From: Motacilla alba alba
Lineage: Eukaryota > Chordata > Aves > Passeriformes > Motacillidae
Assembly (NCBI RefSeq): GCF_015832195.1
Contig: NC_052017.1
Span: 49,987,652 to 50,051,651, forward strand
Direction of reading: 5' to 3'
DNA: 64,000 nucleotides
Position 1 is the stretch's first letter. Every line of letters begins with the position of its first letter. This document shows positions 58,931 through 64,000 of the stretch, in pieces. Position numbers and translations under genes: made by a program. Under the pieces are notes generated by a model, which saw nothing but the letters and a program-made list of their open reading frames with translations, searched no databases and had not been told where the DNA came from.

Positions 58931-60475
58931 CAACTCACTTGAAATGCCCTGCTCATGGTGTACTCCCTTCAGCTCTTTCAGGCCCTTAAAGATTCTTAGC
59001 CCAGCAAGAAGGAAAAAAAGACAAACTACCTGGCTCCAGAGATTAAATAAAGTAGTTCTGAAGCCCAGGTCCCTTAATGATTGTCAACAGTCAACCTTTG
59101 CTGGTTGCTACTGATGTTTGCAATAGTCACTTGGGCTCAGCTCCTGGGCTGCTACAGAATCTGAAGACTGCACACTTTTTCCTCTGCTCCTTTTTTTACT
59201 TTTCTACCAGTTTGTTTTTTCTAGTGCTGTTGCTGTGGTTTGGGATTTTTAGTTTGCTTGGTTTTTGTAAGGTTCTTCTTTTGAGATTGGCAAGAAAAAA
59301 TCTATTCAGGAATATATTCAGGCTGCAGATTCTTCCCTAGTGTTTCCTTTCCAGGCTAAACCTGATTTTCCTCTATACACTTTTCCATCTGCTCAAAGTT
59401 TCAAACTTGAATTCCCATTTTACTGGAATTTATGAGAAGTGGGTCTCAACCCAAATGGTGGTGATTTCTCAAAGATTAAAATTGTTCATAAAGCAGTCTG
59501 AAATATTCTTTCCTTCTTGAGTGGCAAAATCACTGTGCATTTTGATAATTTTCCACAAAAAATTATAAGTGGAGCTAATGAATTTTCATAAAGAGGAACA
59601 AAATTATTGAAAGTAAAAAGTTAAATCAGCCGTTACAACTGAAATTTTCTGAATAGGCAGAAATACTTTTGTGAGCCTTTTCCATATGCAAATTATCTAG
59701 AAAATGAACGGAGGGAGATATACTACCCTCTTATTTGTGTCAAGGTGGTATTGACCCAATCCTGAGAAAAGACAGAGCTCTTCCCTATCTGCCTCATTGC
59801 CTGGACACTTTCCAAGTGCTTCTGCAAATCATACCTTGCTCAAGATATCACAGGAGCTCTGATAGCACCAGTGCCCTGCATGAAGATAAGCTACCACTAC
59901 TGCTGAATCCATTGTAGAACATGTATTTAATTCTTCTGCCTTTCTTTCAACAAGCTGGAGCACAGAATTGTATAATATTGAGAGATGACTTTTGAAATCT
60001 AATATACAGATGATTCAAGGTGTTTGTGGCATTTTCTGTTTTAGTAAAGTTAAAACTTAATTATATTTCTCTTTAATGCATCTATTGCAAGCAGTACCCA
60101 AGATCCTTATCCTTTCTTTCCATTAAGAAAATATATTCTATTTTTAAAAATTACTCTGTACTGCATCCATTTTGGTGATGAAAGCTCATATTACGCCTTT
60201 TATTTTGCTAATAGCAAAACATTTATTGATACTATATGCAGAGTTGCAAAAACATCAGAGGAATAATTTTCTTCTTTATTTTAATTTGCAAAATAATATG
60301 TTCATTTCAAGATAGAACTATACTACAGTAGAATTCAACTTTTTAGGACAGCAATTTGCCTGAAGTCTATGGCAAACTACTAATAAACAATGAGGATTCC
60401 CTAACGAGTTTATACTCCTTGGAGCCAAAACATAGCACTGTATAAAAAAATCATTATAATCATGTGAGACTATAT

Positions 60476-60491
60476 GGAGGGGAGGGGGGGG
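60476..60491. repeat. G-rich run
   Basis: Sixteen bases reading GGAGGGGAGGGGGGGG, unusual in this AT-rich intron. Its C-rich complement is on the CNTNAP2 sense strand. Confidence 0.9.
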
Positions 60492-62799
60492 AAACCAGCA
60501 AAAAAAGTTATAATACTAATAAAAGTATCAGCTCTTATCAGTGGCATCAAATGTTAATTTACCCTCATGGGATTAACTAATCTGATACATTTTAGACACT
60601 AATCAGGGTAAAAAATTCTGCTAGGATTTTTATTCAATATATATTAATGAGAACTCAAAGTTCATTCAGCAGAGCATTTCAAAAATTACACTATAATAAA
60701 TTAAGAGCCCCAAATGCACACTCCAACCCTTCTTTTTTAAATTTTTACCCACAGAAGGGATGAGAATATGGAAATGTTGGCTTAATGGTAGGAGGGTTCA
60801 ACATACATAGTCTGGGGGAGGATTCAAAGCAGGATTTAACTTCAGGTGTCCTGAATCATCCCCATTTCTCCCCCTGCCTCCGTTAGCCCTCTAACATTCT
60901 TAGGAAGACATGGCTCCCTAGGCAGAAATTAATCTCTCTGCAGCTTCCACACTCTTCATTTAAGCTCTTCAAGCTACAGATTAAAACACTTGTTCTGAAT
61001 GCATTTTTTTCAACACTGTCAGCCAAGACTCAACACTGCTGAGAAGAAAAAGGAACTTTTGCACGTCTGGACTAACTGAATATACCCAATCCCCCAACAA
61101 AAGAAAAAAAATTCCCACCATCTCAAACAGCTAGACTGCAGATTGGACCTAAGTAATTTCTGTTGGTACCGAGCAGCAGTTGGCAGATGAAGAAACAGCC
61201 ACTGCTACAAAAAGAGTATTCAAGACAGAAATCATATAACATGGCAGAAGCAATGCCCAGGCAAGAAAAGACCTAACTGAGGATAAAAATGACTTTAGTT
61301 TGTGTGTGTGTAAGCTGCTGTAACACATTATTCGCCTGACAAAGACAACTGAGAAACAGCATTCTGAAACTTTCTGAGGAATACTGTATTGCTAAAGCTA
61401 GTAATTTCTCCTACTTTACCATAAATGGACAACCCAGGGCTCCACCCCCACAGAGCTTGCTGCTCTGACTTTACAGAAGTTATATCATTCTCCTATTGAG
61501 TAAAGCTCATGTTTTCTCCTGAAACAAGCAAGTCTTACTAACGGTCTTCAAGAAAATGTCCATCTGCTGAGCCTGGACAAGGAAAGAGTACTGCAGCTTA
61601 AGCTAAATTGTCCAGGAACATCCATGCAACTGTATGACAGCTTTTCCATGCTCTCCTGATTCACTTTTATAATGCAGAAAGCCACTTATCACAGATAGTT
61701 AGTGTTTCTCTGCTTCCAGTTACAGGGATATGATTCCTACTGAAGACAAAGGGATTTTCCTTATGGCAGAAGCCCAGGAAATAAGTATGCAGTAAGAGCT
61801 TCTAAAGCACTAAAGTAGCAAATCAGTACTTCCGTAAAAATTGAATCCTATGATTATTGTGCTATAAAAATGTTTTAAACAGGCAAAAGCACATGGCTTA
61901 AGAAGAGAAAGCAAGACATGATAATTCTATCTATTATGTTTGGAATATAGATTTAAATACAGGTTTTGGAAAAGAATGAAAGAGAATAGGAATATGTGTT
62001 ATTAATTGTGGGTTTAAAAGCATCTTATCCCCTAATTTAGCTTCTGATTTGGCAATGGTAATTAAGCATCAAAAAATCAGACCCACTTACAAGATCTAGC
62101 CAGCGCTTATGAAGCCAATATTTTGCAACTATTTTCCTCTTTTATTTTTCAGTACCACATGAATTTCTTTTTTCTTATTAGTAGAAGCAAAGCATTATTT
62201 GGAGAACAGAAGTTTTATTTGCCATAGATTTTACAAAACAAATTTGTCATAAATGTTACTCCAGGAAAAACATTTATATCTGTAATAGATATTAATTTGA
62301 TCTATCAAAATGAGTACTATATCATGAAGTTATTCCTGACACACTCCAGAGAACTGGGTTGGCTGCATCCCACTGTGCTGCCCTTCCAGCAGGCATCAGA
62401 GATTAAAGTTTTGCATGAGAATGAAGGTACCCAATCTAGAGGTGTTCCTAATTTGTTCAAAGAACATGGCATCCACTTTCTCACCCTAATTTGGTGGATT
62501 GTAATACATTCCTGCCAAAATTTCACCTGTCACTGGCTTCTCCTTGGACCCTGACACACAATGTCTCAATGACAGGCCCAGCTCTACTTTCCCAGTCTGA
62601 GTGTATTTGTGTGCATCACTCAAGAGTTATGTCTTTGGTTCTGTTTTTCTCCTCCTGATGTCTCCTGTTTTTGCAGCTTTTGTTTTCCAACCGCAGACAC
62701 CACTTTCCCATTCAAGTGGGGGTCATAATTTTCCTGTGCTACCCTAAATTCAGTGGAGGAGACCAAAAAGGGAAGGAACAGGAGCATTCATCCTGTGCA

Positions 62800-62850
62800 A
62801 AGAGGCTGAATGACCAGGCCTTGTTCAGCCTTGAAAAGAGATGAGATGAA
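62800..62850 (+). mobile_element. CR1 LINE scrap
   Basis: 'agaggctgaatgaccaggcc' followed by 'ttgttcagccttgaaaagag' resembles the CR1 segment that encodes 'LFSLEKR', the same segment seen intact at 55970-56010. Only about 50 bp are recognisable; the flanks may be further decayed CR1. Confidence 0.55.
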
Positions 62851-63614
62851 GAAATATTGTATGATCCAACTGTCTTACACAGGCTAAGGTATTTCACATG
62901 ATTAAGATCATAAAGGAAGGGCCTTACTCCCTAGAAGCTTTCCTATTCTCCTTAAATAAGAACCTCTAATCTACAGGGGCTCAAATATTTCCTGAAATTC
63001 TGTCTCTAAATTTGCCAAGCAAGGTAATATTTCTGCTCTAGAAAACAGCTCAGTAATAAATTCTCATGATTTTGCACATTTGCTTTTTTTATTTTACCTT
63101 TAAAAAATTCTCTGTATTGCATAGTCATCACTAGTAACTGTTATTTAAATCAGGATAATACACTGATTTTCCATATGAGATTGACCTCTGCTTATTCATT
63201 ATATCACTTTATATTATATTTCTTTAAAATTTTTGATGTTGGGAAATCTTACTGCCATAGAAGCAGACTTCTTCAATTTTCATATTTTCCTGCCTGATAT
63301 CTCATGGTCAACAATCTCCACTTTTTTTCTGAATAGGTACTTTTGAGAAGTAATGGGGTTGCCCCATAAAAACCCCCAAAATACAAAAAAAACCCCATAA
63401 ACTCCCGGAGACTGAGAAACATACAGTGAAATTCTTGAATTCATTCTGGAAGAAGAAGTAGAAATGGGCACAAAAAGAGCAGAAAATTAGAAAATTTTCT
63501 TTCAAACTCTTGTCTTGTAAAGGAAGTTAAGGATTTGAAAAAGAAAAATTCTAATATATTAAAAACAAAGTTTATCACAAAACATTTACCAATAGTTAAA
63601 CAATGAAGTCAGTG

Positions 63615-63668
63615 ATGGGACTAGAAAATGTCCCATCATGTCCCAAATGGGACTAGAAAACATGTCAT
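63615..63668. repeat. Partial tandem repeat, 32-bp period
   Basis: ATGGGACTAGAAAA occurs at 63615 and again at 63647, each followed by a variant of 'catgtc'. Within the first unit GGGAC and GTCCC also form short inverted pairs. Confidence 0.88.
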
Positions 63669-63860
63669 CTTCCTTCGGCTGTCATTTGCTTGCATAGTGC
63701 AACAAAACTACAGTCACAAAAATAAAAGCTGGTTCAGTTTGCCCTATAACAGATGGAACACTGTTTTGCTATCTTTATCAATATTCTGCTACAAGATCTA
63801 AAATTCTTAATATTGTGCTTACAGCTCCTTACAGTATTGAGTAGTGTCAGTATCTGCACA

Positions 63861-63962
63861 ATGACCTTAGAGGAGATGCAAGTGCATCTTGTGGAACTAG
63901 ACAATGAGATCAGCAACATGCAAGATCAAATGTGGGCTTTACAAACTCACTCCAAAATCTGA
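63861..63962 (+). other. Short frame with coiled-coil heptad, unidentified
   Basis: From an ATG at 63861 to TGA at 63962 the plus strand encodes 33 residues containing LEEMQVHLVELDNE and ISNMQDQMWALQ. Hydrophobic residues (L, M, L, L, I, M, M, L) fall at spacing 3-4-3-4 for four heptads, with Glu, Gln and Asp between them. That is the signature of a coiled coil. The frame is open upstream to 63753, with possible splice acceptors (CAG) ending at 63824, 63834 and 63850. I do not recognise the protein. It may be a scrap of a processed pseudogene, an exon of an opposite-strand transcript, or chance, and there is too little sequence before the window edge to decide. Confidence 0.3.
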
Positions 63963-64000
63963 AAGCCAAGATAACTGTGATTTAATAATATTTATCAAAG

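Larger units (their letters stand above)
56331..62799 (-). other. CNTNAP2: CNTNAP2 intron 2, unique sequence
   Basis: About 6.5 kb with no exon or transposon recognised. It holds an A16 run, a G-rich run at 60476-60491 (GGAGGGG followed by AGGGGGGGG) and a short (GT)5. Open frames reach 116 codons (57849-58199, minus) without family resemblance. Confidence 0.65.
62851..64000 (-). other. CNTNAP2: CNTNAP2 intron 2, right edge of window
   Basis: Mostly unique AT-rich sequence. It contains an A/C-rich patch (63360-63405), a 32-bp tandem repeat and a short plus-strand coiled-coil-like frame near the edge (both listed). Exon 2 was not seen and presumably lies further right. Confidence 0.6.

Overview
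The window looks like vertebrate, almost certainly bird, genomic DNA. It is AT-rich and CpG-poor, with no operons and no long open frames (longest 206 codons, inside a dead LINE). Its interspersed repeats are mostly CR1 LINE fragments, plus one LTR that resembles the common avian ERVL-type LTRs. No prokaryotic system, CRISPR array, tRNA, rRNA or CpG island was seen.

The only convincing host coding sequence is one exon on the minus strand, 50445 down to 50252 (194 nt). It encodes the middle of the N-terminal discoidin (F5/8 type C) domain of contactin-associated protein-like 2 (CNTNAP2, Caspr2). It matches my recollection of mammalian exon 3 in length, phase and nearly every residue. The whole window therefore lies inside CNTNAP2: 50446-64000 is the 3' part of intron 2 and 1-50251 is the 5' part of intron 3, since the gene reads right to left. 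Exons 2 and 4 were not found and are presumably outside.

Layout from left to right: 1-3010 is unique intron with homopolymers and a tandem hairpin. 3011-3300 holds two CR1 tails meeting tail to tail. 3301-40609 is mostly unique intron with one short CR1 piece (17741-17842), several hairpins, short tandem repeats and an A/C-rich tract (24683-24885). 40610-41363 is a minus-strand CR1. 45312-46425 is a plus-strand CR1 with reverse transcriptase remnants. 49272-49826 is a decayed solo LTR in the same orientation as CNTNAP2, about 425 bp downstream of the exon 3 donor. 55891-56330 is another plus-strand CR1, and a small CR1 scrap lies near 62800. Near the right end (63861-63962) a short plus-strand frame has a regular coiled-coil heptad that I could not identify.

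I found no evidence for a new multi-gene system. The items most worth checking are the long imperfect hairpin at 16930-16992, the coiled-coil frame at the right end, the LTR next to exon 3, and a few AT-rich stretches that read like conserved enhancers but cannot be tested without alignment.
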